Shown here: positions 18,609-26,481 of the stretch, piece after piece
Layout of the letters: every line of letters starts with the position of its first letter
How positions within the stretch are numbered: the stretch's first letter is position 1
Source of the DNA: Paraburkholderia sp. Ac-20340
Lineage (GTDB): Bacteria > Pseudomonadota > Gammaproteobacteria > Burkholderiales > Burkholderiaceae
DNA length: 64,000 nt
Direction of reading: 5' to 3'
Assembly: GCF_017104965.1 (NCBI RefSeq)
Contig: NZ_JAAGPR010000001.1
Location: 597,205 to 661,204 of the forward strand
Translations under genes and position numbers: made by a program
The notes under the pieces: generated by a model
Database searches by the model: none
Told to the model about the DNA's origin: nothing
The model's input: the letters and a program-made list of their open reading frames with translations, nothing else

Positions 18609-19697
18609 TTACTCGATAAAGACCTCGGCGCCTGCCTTTTTCGACGAAGCGAACATGGCCTCGATCACACGGCTGATGTTGTAGGCCTGACTTGCTGGCA
18701 CGACAGACGGCGTACCATTGCGCAATGCGTCGAAGAACGCAGTCGATTCGCGGTCGAAATACACCGGGTTGCCAATTTCAGCGATATCCGGCGAATACTC
18801 GGTTTTTTTCGTGGCCCAGATTTCGGGGAAGCTGGTTTCCTGCCACTCGGTCCAGCCTTCGGGATAATCGCCCTTGCCTGCGTCGTAAATCTTGTAGCTG
18901 GCCGGCAGCGAACGCGACGACATAATGCCTTCGGTGCCATAAGCCGTGATGTCCCAGCTTTCCGTCCATGGCAGCACGTCCCACGACATAAAGTCGATGG
19001 TCACAATCTTGTCGCCGTAATTGAGCACTGCGCCCGCGGCATCTTCACGCGATTCGTCGCCGTGGAAATCGGGGAACTTCGTGATACGCGCGTTGACTGA
19101 CTTCGGCGTACCGAAATGCAGCAGAATGCGATCGACCAGATGGCAGCCGATCACGAACACCGCGCCACCAATATCGCCTGGCTGCGTCATATGCGCCGTT
19201 CCCGCTTCGTCGTGCGAGCAGCCGCCGTGCGCACGCACCTGCACGACCTTGCCAAGACGCCCACTTTTCAGCGCAGCCTGCATCGCGTCGACCGACGGTG
19301 CAAAGCGCCAGCAATATCCCACCTGCACGAGCCCACCTGTGCGCTCGACGGCCTGCATGATGCGCCTGGCGTCTTCGGAACTGCGCCCGGCCGGCTTTTC
19401 GCACAGCACTGCCTTGCCGGCTTCGAGCGCCTCGATGGTCAGTTCCGCCATCTTGTCGCTCTTCGAATGCACGAGCACGACATGTACGTTCTTATCGGCA
19501 AGAATCTCTTCTTTCGTGCGCGCCTGCAGTCCTAACGCATCCACGAAGGGCGTAAGCAAGGGGCTGGTGTCCCACGCGCCGAGCATCTTCGCGTCGCTTC
19601 TGCGCTGAATCGCTTTCACCCGGCCCGATGTGTGCGGATGCGTAATGCCCAGACACGCTACGCCAATCGTTTCTGCAGAATCAATGTTGTGCGCCAT
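18609..19697 (-). CDS. Gfo/Idh/MocA-family oxidoreductase
   Basis: 362 residues with AGGAGG before the ATG. The N-terminal Rossmann domain starts GVACLGITHPHTSGRVKAI, an atypical glycine pattern with His residues in place of the usual GxGxxG. The conserved AVLCEKPAG (Lys-Pro) lies near residue 100, and the C-terminal alpha/beta domain binds the sugar-like substrate. Family members oxidise or reduce a hydroxyl of sugars, inositols or glycosides with NAD(P). It lies 24 bases after the IolG-like gene. The changed N-terminal motif suggests a different cofactor geometry or a tightly bound cofactor. Substrate unknown. Confidence 0.85.
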   Translation of the reverse strand: MAHNIDSAETIGVACLGITHPHTSGRVKAIQRRSDAKMLGAWDTSPLLTPFVDALGLQARTKEEILADKNVHVVLVHSKSDKMAELTIEALEAGKAVLCEKPAGRSSEDARRIMQAVERTGGLVQVGYCWRFAPSVDAMQAALKSGRLGKVVQVRAHGGCSHDEAGTAHMTQPGDIGGAVFVIGCHLVDRILLHFGTPKSVNARITKFPDFHGDESREDAAGAVLNYGDKIVTIDFMSWDVLPWTESWDITAYGTEGIMSSRSLPASYKIYDAGKGDYPEGWTEWQETSFPEIWATKKTEYSPDIAEIGNPVYFDRESTAFFDALRNGTPSVVPASQAYNISRVIEAMFASSKKAGAEVFIE

Positions 19698-19721
19698 GAC
19701 TTTTTTCCTCCTGCTCGTGAA

Positions 19722-20714
19722 TTAGACCGTAATGGCTTTGCCGGAACGGGCGGATTCAAGCGCACATTCAGCAAGGCGCAGCGCCTTCAGGCCGTCGTCA
19801 ACCGAAGTCGGCAGCGGCGTGCCGTTATTCAACGCATCGACAAAAGCCTGCAACTCATTACGGTAAGCATCGACATAACGTTCGAGGAAGAAGTTGAGCA
19901 GCGGCTCGCGCACATCGGTCGCTTCCTTGCTCCATCGGCGGATCGTGGACGGGCGCAGATTTTCCTGTAGCAGCATGCCTTTCGAGCCCGACACTTCCAT
20001 GCGCTGATCGTAGCCATAAACCGCTTCACGACAGCAGTTGATATGGCATTGCTTGCCCGATGCCGTGCGCAACTGGACCATCACCGTATCGAAGTCGCCG
20101 AGTTCGGAGAGCGATGAATCGACGAGACGGCTCGCCATCGCCATCACTTCCACCGGCTCTTCGCCGAGCAGCCAGCGCGCCATATCGAGGTCGTGAATTA
20201 CCATGTCGCGGAAGATGCCGCCCGAGTGCTCGACGTAATCGCGCGGAGGCATGCCGGGGTCGCGGCTCGAAATAATCACCTGGCGCACTTCGCCCACATC
20301 GCCCGCGTCAATGGCCTGACGAAACGCCTGCGACGTGGGATCGAAGCGACGATTGAACGCCAGCATCACGCGGCCATTGCGACGCTCGACTTCGCGCGCG
20401 GCGGCCAGCGACTTCTCCATGTCGAGATCGATGGGCTTTTCGCAAAGCACGGCTTTGCCGCGTGCCACCGCTTCGAGCATGAACGCAATATGCGTGTCGG
20501 TCGGCGTGCCGATCACGACGGCGTCGATATCGCTGCGTTGAAGCACGGCCATGCAATCGGTGGATGCCTCGCAACCCAGACGTTCCGCGAGTGCATTGGC
20601 CGCAGCAGGCACCGGATCGGCCACCACGACGAGCTTCGCGTTCGGAATGGCAGCGGCATTGCCGGCGTGAATGCGGCCAATCCGGCCAGCGCCAAGGACG
20701 GCGATTCGAATCAT
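19722..20714 (-). CDS. iolG: IolG-like inositol 2-dehydrogenase
   Basis: 330 residues, the normal IolG length. The N-terminus IAVLGAGRIGRIHAGNAA binds NAD. AVLCEKPIDLD contains the conserved Lys-Pro. FNRRFDP, SRDPGMPPRDYVEHSGGIF and DMVIHDLDMARWLLGE follow the myo-inositol 2-dehydrogenase pattern, including the catalytic Asp and His in the last motif, and YGYDQRMEVSGSKGML is also typical. IolG oxidises myo-inositol to 2-keto-myo-inositol (scyllo-inosose). No iolB, iolC or iolD is nearby. The family is clear; a related cyclitol is possible as substrate. Confidence 0.85.
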   Translation of the reverse strand: MIRIAVLGAGRIGRIHAGNAAAIPNAKLVVVADPVPAAANALAERLGCEASTDCMAVLQRSDIDAVVIGTPTDTHIAFMLEAVARGKAVLCEKPIDLDMEKSLAAAREVERRNGRVMLAFNRRFDPTSQAFRQAIDAGDVGEVRQVIISSRDPGMPPRDYVEHSGGIFRDMVIHDLDMARWLLGEEPVEVMAMASRLVDSSLSELGDFDTVMVQLRTASGKQCHINCCREAVYGYDQRMEVSGSKGMLLQENLRPSTIRRWSKEATDVREPLLNFFLERYVDAYRNELQAFVDALNNGTPLPTSVDDGLKALRLAECALESARSGKAITV

Positions 20715-20763
20715 GTTTGTCTCCAGAGATATTCAGTGGTTTCGATCGGCGAAAATGACCGGA

Positions 20764-21645
20764 TCAGGCCAGGGCACGATTCGTGGCAGAAAATTGCGCG
20801 ATGGTGGTGTCATACGCGCGCTTCGCCATTTGCTCCAATGGCAGCTTGCGGAACGACTCCGAAATCAATTCGACGCCGTAATAAGGCAGATCGCAGCCGG
20901 CCTGTTCCAGCGCCTGAACGAATGCCGGGCAGTCGGCGACGCCTTCGCCGCACAACTGCCGATTGAAAGTCGAGTCGTCCAGCAAGGTGCCGCGAATCTG
21001 TGCGGCCACGTCATCCAGTTCGACGCCCTTGATAAAGCGTGCGGGAATAGCCGCAACTTCGCTATACGGGCTGCCGAAGCGCGCGACGTGCCAATGATCC
21101 ACCATCAAGCCACCATTGGGCTGGTCGGCGCCTTGCGCGATCTGCAAAGCGTCGCCGATATTGCGAATGACCGAGAACGGCATGAATTCGATCGCCACCG
21201 TTGCGCCAATCGTTGCGACGTCTTCGCAGAGCGTCGCGAATTCGGCGGTCATGCGCGGGAAATCCGCTGGCGTCGTATCGAAGGGGTTCGCGCCTATCTT
21301 CAGATTGCGCATGCCGAGTTGCGCGCCCAGTTCAATCACACGGCGGCGGAAATGATCGGATTTAGCGCGCACTTCGCCATCGAGATACCAGTCCATCAGG
21401 ATTTCGAGTTCGAAATACTTCATGCCCGTATCGTCGAGAATCTGCTTCACGCCCGCGACGCCATATTGATCGACGCTGTGTTCGAGATCGTCGAGAATCA
21501 GACCGATGCCTCGCCAGCCCGCTTTCGATGCTGCCTCGGCGCGTTCGCGCAGCGTGTAGGGGCTGATTTCCGTCGGGGCCCCCGGATAGACGTCGCCAGC
21601 CAGCGTCCAATAGGCGGCCAGAAGCTCTTTGCTTTTCGTGCTCAT
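20764..21645 (-). CDS. TIM-barrel sugar isomerase/dehydratase-like protein
   Basis: 293 residues of the xylose-isomerase-like TIM barrel (AP endonuclease 2 fold). Metal-ligand candidates appear in order: Glu in YFELEIL, Glu in VAIEFMPF, Asp and His in MVDHWHVARFGSP, and Glu in YGVELISE. Members include inosose dehydratase IolE, hydroxypyruvate isomerase and C-glycoside-cleaving enzymes that act on 3-keto sugars. It lies between the ring-cleaving dioxygenase and the IolG-like dehydrogenase, so a dehydratase or lyase acting on the keto product is the simplest reading. The ribosome site is weak (GGA). The exact reaction cannot be read from sequence. Confidence 0.82.
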   Translation of the reverse strand: MSTKSKELLAAYWTLAGDVYPGAPTEISPYTLRERAEAASKAGWRGIGLILDDLEHSVDQYGVAGVKQILDDTGMKYFELEILMDWYLDGEVRAKSDHFRRRVIELGAQLGMRNLKIGANPFDTTPADFPRMTAEFATLCEDVATIGATVAIEFMPFSVIRNIGDALQIAQGADQPNGGLMVDHWHVARFGSPYSEVAAIPARFIKGVELDDVAAQIRGTLLDDSTFNRQLCGEGVADCPAFVQALEQAGCDLPYYGVELISESFRKLPLEQMAKRAYDTTIAQFSATNRALA

Positions 21646-21698
21646 TTCCAGTATCCAGTGGGTAAATTAATTCGGAATGCCAGGAGAAACCGAAACCT

Positions 21699-22610
21699 TC
21701 AGGCCGATTTCGTGACAGGTGCCAGCGTAAAATCCCACGTCACCGACCAGAAAGGCGCTGCCAGACCGGCTTTTTCTGCGGCCTCGGCATCGTCGATCTG
21801 TTTGAAATCGGCGATCAGATCGCTCTTGACGCCAAACACGGCGTCCTCCGGGAGATACGGGCAATCCGGCGTAAAGATATGCGTAATCACGGGCTCGTAG
21901 CCCGGTGCCGTCACGATGAAATGCAAATGCGCCGCACGGTTCGGATGTCGGCCCATCGCGCCCAGCAGTTTGCCCACCGGGCCATCGGAGGGAATCGGAT
22001 AGTGGCGCGGCTTGACTGACCGGAATGAATACGCACCGGTAGCATCCGAGGTGAACACGCCGCGCAAATTCGAGTCGGGTTGAATACCCTTCTGCTGGAC
22101 GTCGTAGAAACCGTCGTCGTTGGTCTGCCAGACTTCGAGCTTCGCGTTCGGCACCGGTTGGCCGTTAATGTCGGTGACACGTCCTGCGACGATCAGCGGC
22201 TCGCCTTTGCCATCAAGGCAGATGTTCGCGCCGTTTTCATATTGCGGCGCGTTCTCGACATAGAACGGCCCGAGAATCGTGTTCGGTGTAGCGCCGTTCG
22301 GCCGGCGATGATTAATCGCATCGACCAGCATCGACACGCCGAGAATATCGGACAACAGGATATATTCCTGCCGCCATTCGTTGCACATCTGGCCGGTTTC
22401 AGTGAGAAAGCGTATGGCGGCAAACCATTCTTCGTGAGTCGGCTCGATTTCCTTGACCGCGGCATGGAGGTGCTTGACGAGCACCTCCATGACCTGCTTG
22501 AGTCGCGGATCGACATCCGCGCCCATGCGAGCGTTCACAACATCCGCGGAACGTGCCTCGTCGAAATACGAGGATGCCGATTGAGAGGCGTGAGATCCAG
22601 CTTGTTGCAT
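21699..22610 (-). CDS. Hydroxyquinol 1,2-dioxygenase (intradiol)
   Basis: 303 residues. An N-terminal helical dimer domain (1-110) precedes the beta-sandwich catalytic domain. The non-haem Fe(III) ligands are Tyr169 (GFYDVQ), Tyr204 (RHYPIP), His228 and His230 (HPNRAAHLHF). It opens hydroxyquinol between neighbouring hydroxyls to give maleylacetate. Catechol or chlorocatechol is a possible substrate by fold alone, but the operon ends with maleylacetate reductase and has no cycloisomerase or dienelactone hydrolase, which points to hydroxyquinol. First gene of the operon, with AAGGAG before the ATG, behind the palindromic promoter at 22654-22719. Confidence 0.9.
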   Translation of the reverse strand: MQQAGSHASQSASSYFDEARSADVVNARMGADVDPRLKQVMEVLVKHLHAAVKEIEPTHEEWFAAIRFLTETGQMCNEWRQEYILLSDILGVSMLVDAINHRRPNGATPNTILGPFYVENAPQYENGANICLDGKGEPLIVAGRVTDINGQPVPNAKLEVWQTNDDGFYDVQQKGIQPDSNLRGVFTSDATGAYSFRSVKPRHYPIPSDGPVGKLLGAMGRHPNRAAHLHFIVTAPGYEPVITHIFTPDCPYLPEDAVFGVKSDLIADFKQIDDAEAAEKAGLAAPFWSVTWDFTLAPVTKSA

Positions 22611-22653
22611 TGAGCGTCTCCTTCCGTGTTCTTGTACTGCTTTGAAGGAAGTC

Positions 22654-22719
22654 TATATTCGCTCGCGCCGGCAAAACAGAGTTGAAAAGGGAATCTATTT
22701 CGCGTTTCGCGGGAAAGTC
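22654..22719 (-). promoter_or_regulatory. Promoter and operator of the dioxygenase operon
   Basis: Two blocks shared with the porin promoter at 26375-26441. TATATTCGC on the plus strand (22654-22662; GCGAATATA when read toward the gene) is a probable -10 region. A 30-base block at 22690-22719 (GGAATCTATTTC on one side, GCGGGAAAGTC on the other) contains an imperfect 19-base inverted repeat at 22698-22716. The block centre is about 50 bases upstream of the -10 region, the usual place for a LysR-type activator. Confidence 0.7.
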
Positions 22720-22755
22720 GCTGGCTGCAGCGCATTCACGCGATGGTATATGCCA

Positions 22756-23670
22756 TTACTCGGACCAAAGCCGCTCGAAGTCGTGCTTGCGAAAGCGTTC
22801 CGCGAGCGCTTCAATAAAGAGGCGAACCTTGACCGGCATATGCGAGCGCGTCTGAAATGCGATATTCATGGTCAGGCGCGGCAAATCCCATTCGTCCAGC
22901 ACCGGCACGAGACGGCCAGCGACGAGATCGTCGTAAATGATGTATTTCGGCTGGACCAGAATGCCCATACCGTCTAGCGCGGCAACTCTCAAGACCTGGC
23001 CATCGTTCGATTCGAGCAACGGCCTGACTTTCACCACCACGCATTCGCCGTCGCGCTGAAAAGCAAGATCGCGTGGATTATCGGCAAGGCCGTAGTTCAG
23101 CACCTTATGCTTGCCTAATTCAGCGGGAAAGCGCGGCGCGCCGTGCGCGGCAATATAGCCAGGCGACGCCGCCAGAATGCGTCGCGTAGAAGCCAGCCGG
23201 CGCACCGTGATATTGCTGTCGGCTTCCAGCACTTTGGTGCGGATCGCAACATCGATACCGTTTTCGATGATGTCGTAATAGCGATTCGCGGCCACCACAT
23301 CGACACTGATGTCCGGATAACGTGCATTGAATTCCGGCAACATCGGCGCGATATGCAGCATGCAAAACGATAGCGACGCAGTCACCCTGAGCAATCCGCT
23401 CGGGCGCGCCACGGCGTCTTTCACGACCAGTTCCGCTTCGCCCAGATCCGCAAGAATGGATTTGCAGCGCCGGTGGAATTCCGCGCCCGCTTCCGTGAGA
23501 TAGAGATTGCGCGTGGTTCTGCGCACCAGTTGCACACCCAGGCGCGACTCCAGCGAAATCAGATAACGGCTCGCAGCAGAGATCGACAGTTCGACGGCCT
23601 CCGCTGCCCGGCTGATACTCCCCGTCTCTGCAACCTCGACGAAAAGCTGAACTTCCTTGAACTGGTCCAT
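22756..23670 (-). CDS. LysR-family regulator, likely of the hydroxyquinol operon
   Basis: 304 residues. The N-terminal winged helix (FVEVAETGSISRAAEAVELSISAASRYL) is followed by SRLGVQLVRRTTRNLYLTEAG and then the effector domain; it belongs to the CrgA/DmlR-like branch (RTTRxLxLTEAG). AGGAG touches the ATG, which is unusual spacing. It is upstream of the nine-gene operon on the same strand with 145 bases between, and the palindromic promoter block lies in that gap. It probably activates the operon and perhaps the nearby porin gene. Confidence 0.9.
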   Translation of the reverse strand: MDQFKEVQLFVEVAETGSISRAAEAVELSISAASRYLISLESRLGVQLVRRTTRNLYLTEAGAEFHRRCKSILADLGEAELVVKDAVARPSGLLRVTASLSFCMLHIAPMLPEFNARYPDISVDVVAANRYYDIIENGIDVAIRTKVLEADSNITVRRLASTRRILAASPGYIAAHGAPRFPAELGKHKVLNYGLADNPRDLAFQRDGECVVVKVRPLLESNDGQVLRVAALDGMGILVQPKYIIYDDLVAGRLVPVLDEWDLPRLTMNIAFQTRSHMPVKVRLFIEALAERFRKHDFERLWSE

Positions 23671-23712
23671 CTCCTGCCATCCGGGTCATGTCAGTGGAAG
23701 AATACGGCAATC

Positions 23713-23742
23713 GATGTGTTTTTGATGCGTCAAAAACACATC
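23713..23742. promoter_or_regulatory. Perfect 13-base-arm palindrome in the LysR/LacI gap
   Basis: Arms GATGTGTTTTTGA and TCAAAAACACATC with TGCG between, 43 bases upstream of the LysR start and about 147 bases upstream of the LacI-family start. It is a very strong operator candidate for one of the two regulators. It does not match the TTTCCCGC-type palindrome of the operon and porin promoters. Confidence 0.7.
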
Positions 23743-23889
23743 AGCAATCAATCAAACTAGGGGATAACCCGAGATTTTATTCAAACATCCCGGCATAACG
23801 CTATGCTTCTGCCATGCGTTCAATGCTCAATTCGCGTAGGCGCGGCTATCATCGGATCATCAGCAATCCATCAATGAGGAGATGAGTTC

Positions 23890-24933
23890 GTGGCCCATCG
23901 CTTTCTGATCAAGGAAATCGCGCTTCAGGCAGGGGTGGGCGTCGCGACCGTCGACCGCGTAATCAACGATCGCGGCAACGTGCGCGAGCAGACGCGCAAA
24001 CGCGTCGAGCAGGCCATCAAGGAACTGGAACAGCAGGAGCACTATGCGCATTCGTCCGGGCGCAAACTCATTGTCGATGTGATCGTCGAGGCCCCCAATC
24101 GTTTCGCCGATGAAATCCGCGACGCACTGGAGGCCGAACTCCCTACACTGCAGCCCGCTATTTTCCGCCCGCGCTTTCTGATGCAGGAGACCATGACCAC
24201 GGCAGAAGTGGTCGCGGCGCTGCGCTCGATTGCCCAGCGCGGAAGTCATGGCATTTTTTTGAAAGCGCGCGATGTGCCCGAAATCACGGAAGCCATTGGC
24301 GAACTCAAACGCAGTGGTATTCCCGTGGTCACGATTTTCACCGACATACCGCTCTCGGGAAGAATCGCTTATGCGGGGCTCGATAATCGCGTAGCAGGAG
24401 CGACGGCGGCCTGGTTACTCGAACGCTGGCTTGGCGATCTTGCCGGCAGCGTGCTGATCACCATGAGCGACGAGCGCTTTCGCGGCGAAGAGGAGCGCGA
24501 AATCAGCTTTCGGCGCGGGCTTCGAACCCGCCATCCGCGCCTTGATCTGATCGACGCGAGTGGTGGGCACGGACTCGACGGTCCCACAGAAAAGCTCGTA
24601 AAAAAAGCCCTAGATTCGCGTCGCGACGTGCTTGCGGTGTACTCCATGGGCGGCGGGAATCGCGCAATTCTGCGCGCGCTAGAGATTCACGGGCAGACGC
24701 CGAAGTGCTACATCGGGCACGATCTGGATCGCGACAATGTCGAACTGCTTCGTGAAGGCAAGATTCACGCCATTCTCTATCACGACTTGCGCCAGGACAT
24801 GCGCTCGGCATGCCAGCACATCATGCACTTTCACCGCTTGTTGCCGGAATCGGCGGTTTCTCCTTCATCGTCGGTCGTCGTGGTGACGCCCGAGAATATT
24901 CCCGAGCATGTGGCCACACGCTTCCGTAGATAG
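23890..24933 (+). CDS. LacI-family transcriptional regulator
   Basis: 347 residues with a GTG start and GAGGAG eight bases upstream. The N-terminal helix-turn-helix (IKEIALQAGVGVATVDRVINDR) has the LacI pattern. The rest is a periplasmic-binding-protein-like sugar sensor (VDVIVEAPNRFADEI, HGIFLKARD, GHDLDRDNVELLREGKIHAI). Such regulators commonly sit beside ChvE or ribose-type importers and sense the imported sugar or cyclitol. It is divergent from the LysR gene. With LysR, it suggests dual control: one regulator may sense the polyol, the other a ring intermediate. Confidence 0.9.
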   Translation: MAHRFLIKEIALQAGVGVATVDRVINDRGNVREQTRKRVEQAIKELEQQEHYAHSSGRKLIVDVIVEAPNRFADEIRDALEAELPTLQPAIFRPRFLMQETMTTAEVVAALRSIAQRGSHGIFLKARDVPEITEAIGELKRSGIPVVTIFTDIPLSGRIAYAGLDNRVAGATAAWLLERWLGDLAGSVLITMSDERFRGEEEREISFRRGLRTRHPRLDLIDASGGHGLDGPTEKLVKKALDSRRDVLAVYSMGGGNRAILRALEIHGQTPKCYIGHDLDRDNVELLREGKIHAILYHDLRQDMRSACQHIMHFHRLLPESAVSPSSSVVVVTPENIPEHVATRFRR

Positions 24934-24960
24934 TGCTGCGCGCTTTTCTCCCTCAAAACA

Positions 24961-24988
24961 AAGGGCGAACGCTTCGTTGCTCGCCCTT
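24961..24988 (-). terminator. Terminator between LacI gene and porin
   Basis: Inverted repeat AAGGGCGA/TCGCCCTT. When read on the minus strand it is followed by TTGTTTT, so it probably ends the porin transcript; it may also act on the convergent LacI transcript. Confidence 0.7.
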
Positions 24989-24998
24989 CCCCCTCACG

Positions 24999-26183
24999 TT
25001 AAAACTGCGTTGCGATCCCCGCAATCACGCCAAACTGACTCTTGCCGTAGTTCGGATTCGTACTGGACGCACTCGCGCTCGTTGGGTCGAAATTCGTATT
25101 CGCACCGTACAGACCGCCATCCAGGCCGAGATTCGACGTCGAACTGTTGCGCACATAGCCCAGTTCAGTGTAGAGCAAGGTCCGCTTTGACAACGAGTAA
25201 TTCACGCCCAAGGTGAACAAGGTTGCATTGCCATTGCCGTTATTGGCGTTGGCATGATAAACCGCACCGGTAATCGCAAGGGCCGGTGTGCTCTGCCAGA
25301 TCGCGCCGATCCATTCATGATTGACCGCCGTGGGCAACGATGTACCGGCAGGCAAGGCAGTGGGCGTGGCGCTGCCGAAATAACCTTCATTCGAAGCATT
25401 GGGTGCGCTCAGATGTTGATATCCCACGTAGGCGACCACGGGCCCGAACGCATAGGTCAAGCCCGTGAGTATCGAGCGCGAAGCCAGATAGACATTGCTG
25501 AACTGACCGTTGGGATCACGCACTTCGTCGTACGTGGCCTGCCAGAAGAGCCCGCCGCTCTGGAACGACAGCTTGATGCCGTCCGTGCGGCCTTGCGCGC
25601 TGCCCAGTCCCGTGGATGACCCGAGTTGGCCTGGCGCACTGCCCGGCGTTCCGGCATTCCATTTAGGCGAATTGGTCAGATCGTACTGGCCTTGCACAAT
25701 GAATCCGCCCATCTTCGGCGAGAGGTATTCCACGCCATTGCCAGCCTGCGAAAAGATCCGGCCGCGCACCAGCGTGCCAATCGCATATTTCTTGGTCTGC
25801 TGCGGATCGACGTCGCCAGAATACTGGCTGATCTCCGCCGAACCCATATTGCCGAATTTGAGTTGCCCCCAACTATCGTTCTGCAAACCCACCGTGGCCT
25901 GGCCTTCGAAAAAGCTGCCATTCGCCAGACTGCCGTTCTGGGTATTCAACCGCGATTCGAGCTGGAAAACGGCTTTCGTTCCGCCGCCGATGTCTTCAGC
26001 ACCTTTGAGTCCGAAGCGGGACTGCGCCCAACCGCCACTCTGCGCGCCGAACACATGCCCTTTGGGCTGACCCGTTTCGTATTGAATCCCGTTATCGACA
26101 ATGCCGTACAAGGTCACGCTGCTTTGCGCATGCGCCGACGCCGCGACCGCAGCCATTGCGATCCCCATCCACATCTTGTTCAT
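24999..26183 (-). CDS. Gram-negative trimeric porin (Burkholderia OmpC/Omp32 type)
   Basis: 394 residues from the ATG at 26183 (GGAG upstream). The signal peptide ends AASAHA-QSSVTLYG, and the start of the mature barrel VTLYGIVDNGIQY is the family hallmark. FGLKGAEDIGGGTKAVFQLES and the C-terminal aromatic residue (IAGIATQF) for outer-membrane assembly are present. It would form a diffusion pore for small solutes. Its promoter shares the TTTCCCGC palindrome with the hydroxyquinol operon, so it probably serves as the outer-membrane entry route for that operon's substrate. Confidence 0.93.
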   Translation of the reverse strand: MNKMWMGIAMAAVAASAHAQSSVTLYGIVDNGIQYETGQPKGHVFGAQSGGWAQSRFGLKGAEDIGGGTKAVFQLESRLNTQNGSLANGSFFEGQATVGLQNDSWGQLKFGNMGSAEISQYSGDVDPQQTKKYAIGTLVRGRIFSQAGNGVEYLSPKMGGFIVQGQYDLTNSPKWNAGTPGSAPGQLGSSTGLGSAQGRTDGIKLSFQSGGLFWQATYDEVRDPNGQFSNVYLASRSILTGLTYAFGPVVAYVGYQHLSAPNASNEGYFGSATPTALPAGTSLPTAVNHEWIGAIWQSTPALAITGAVYHANANNGNGNATLFTLGVNYSLSKRTLLYTELGYVRNSSTSNLGLDGGLYGANTNFDPTSASASSTNPNYGKSQFGVIAGIATQF

Positions 26184-26374
26184 TGAATCTCCGCTCCTGT
26201 AGGTTGCATCGTTGTTAGATTTTTCAGGCAAGGCAAATCCCTGCGATCATTCGCACGATTATTTCGGAATACATAGGAATCATCATACGGATTGATGCAA
26301 GCAATGGCCGACTCATGCGAATGGCTCGCGCCTTGTGTCTCCGCCCACTTCATTATTTTGCTTTTGGGCGAGTG

Positions 26375-26441
26375 TATATTCGCAGGCCCGATCGAACCTA
26401 GAGCGGAAAGAGGAATCTATTTCCCGCAATGCGGGAAAGTC
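26375..26441 (-). promoter_or_regulatory. Promoter and operator of the porin gene, matching the operon promoter
   Basis: TATATTCGC (26375-26383) and a 30-base block (26412-26441) that contains the perfect palindrome TTTCCCGC-AAT-GCGGGAAA (26420-26438). The gap between the two blocks is 28 bases, against 27 in the operon promoter at 22654-22719. Orientation relative to the target gene is the same in both. Confidence 0.75.
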
Positions 26442-26481
26442 ACGGCGATCAACGGCATAGGCACTTAACGCAGAGACGTCA

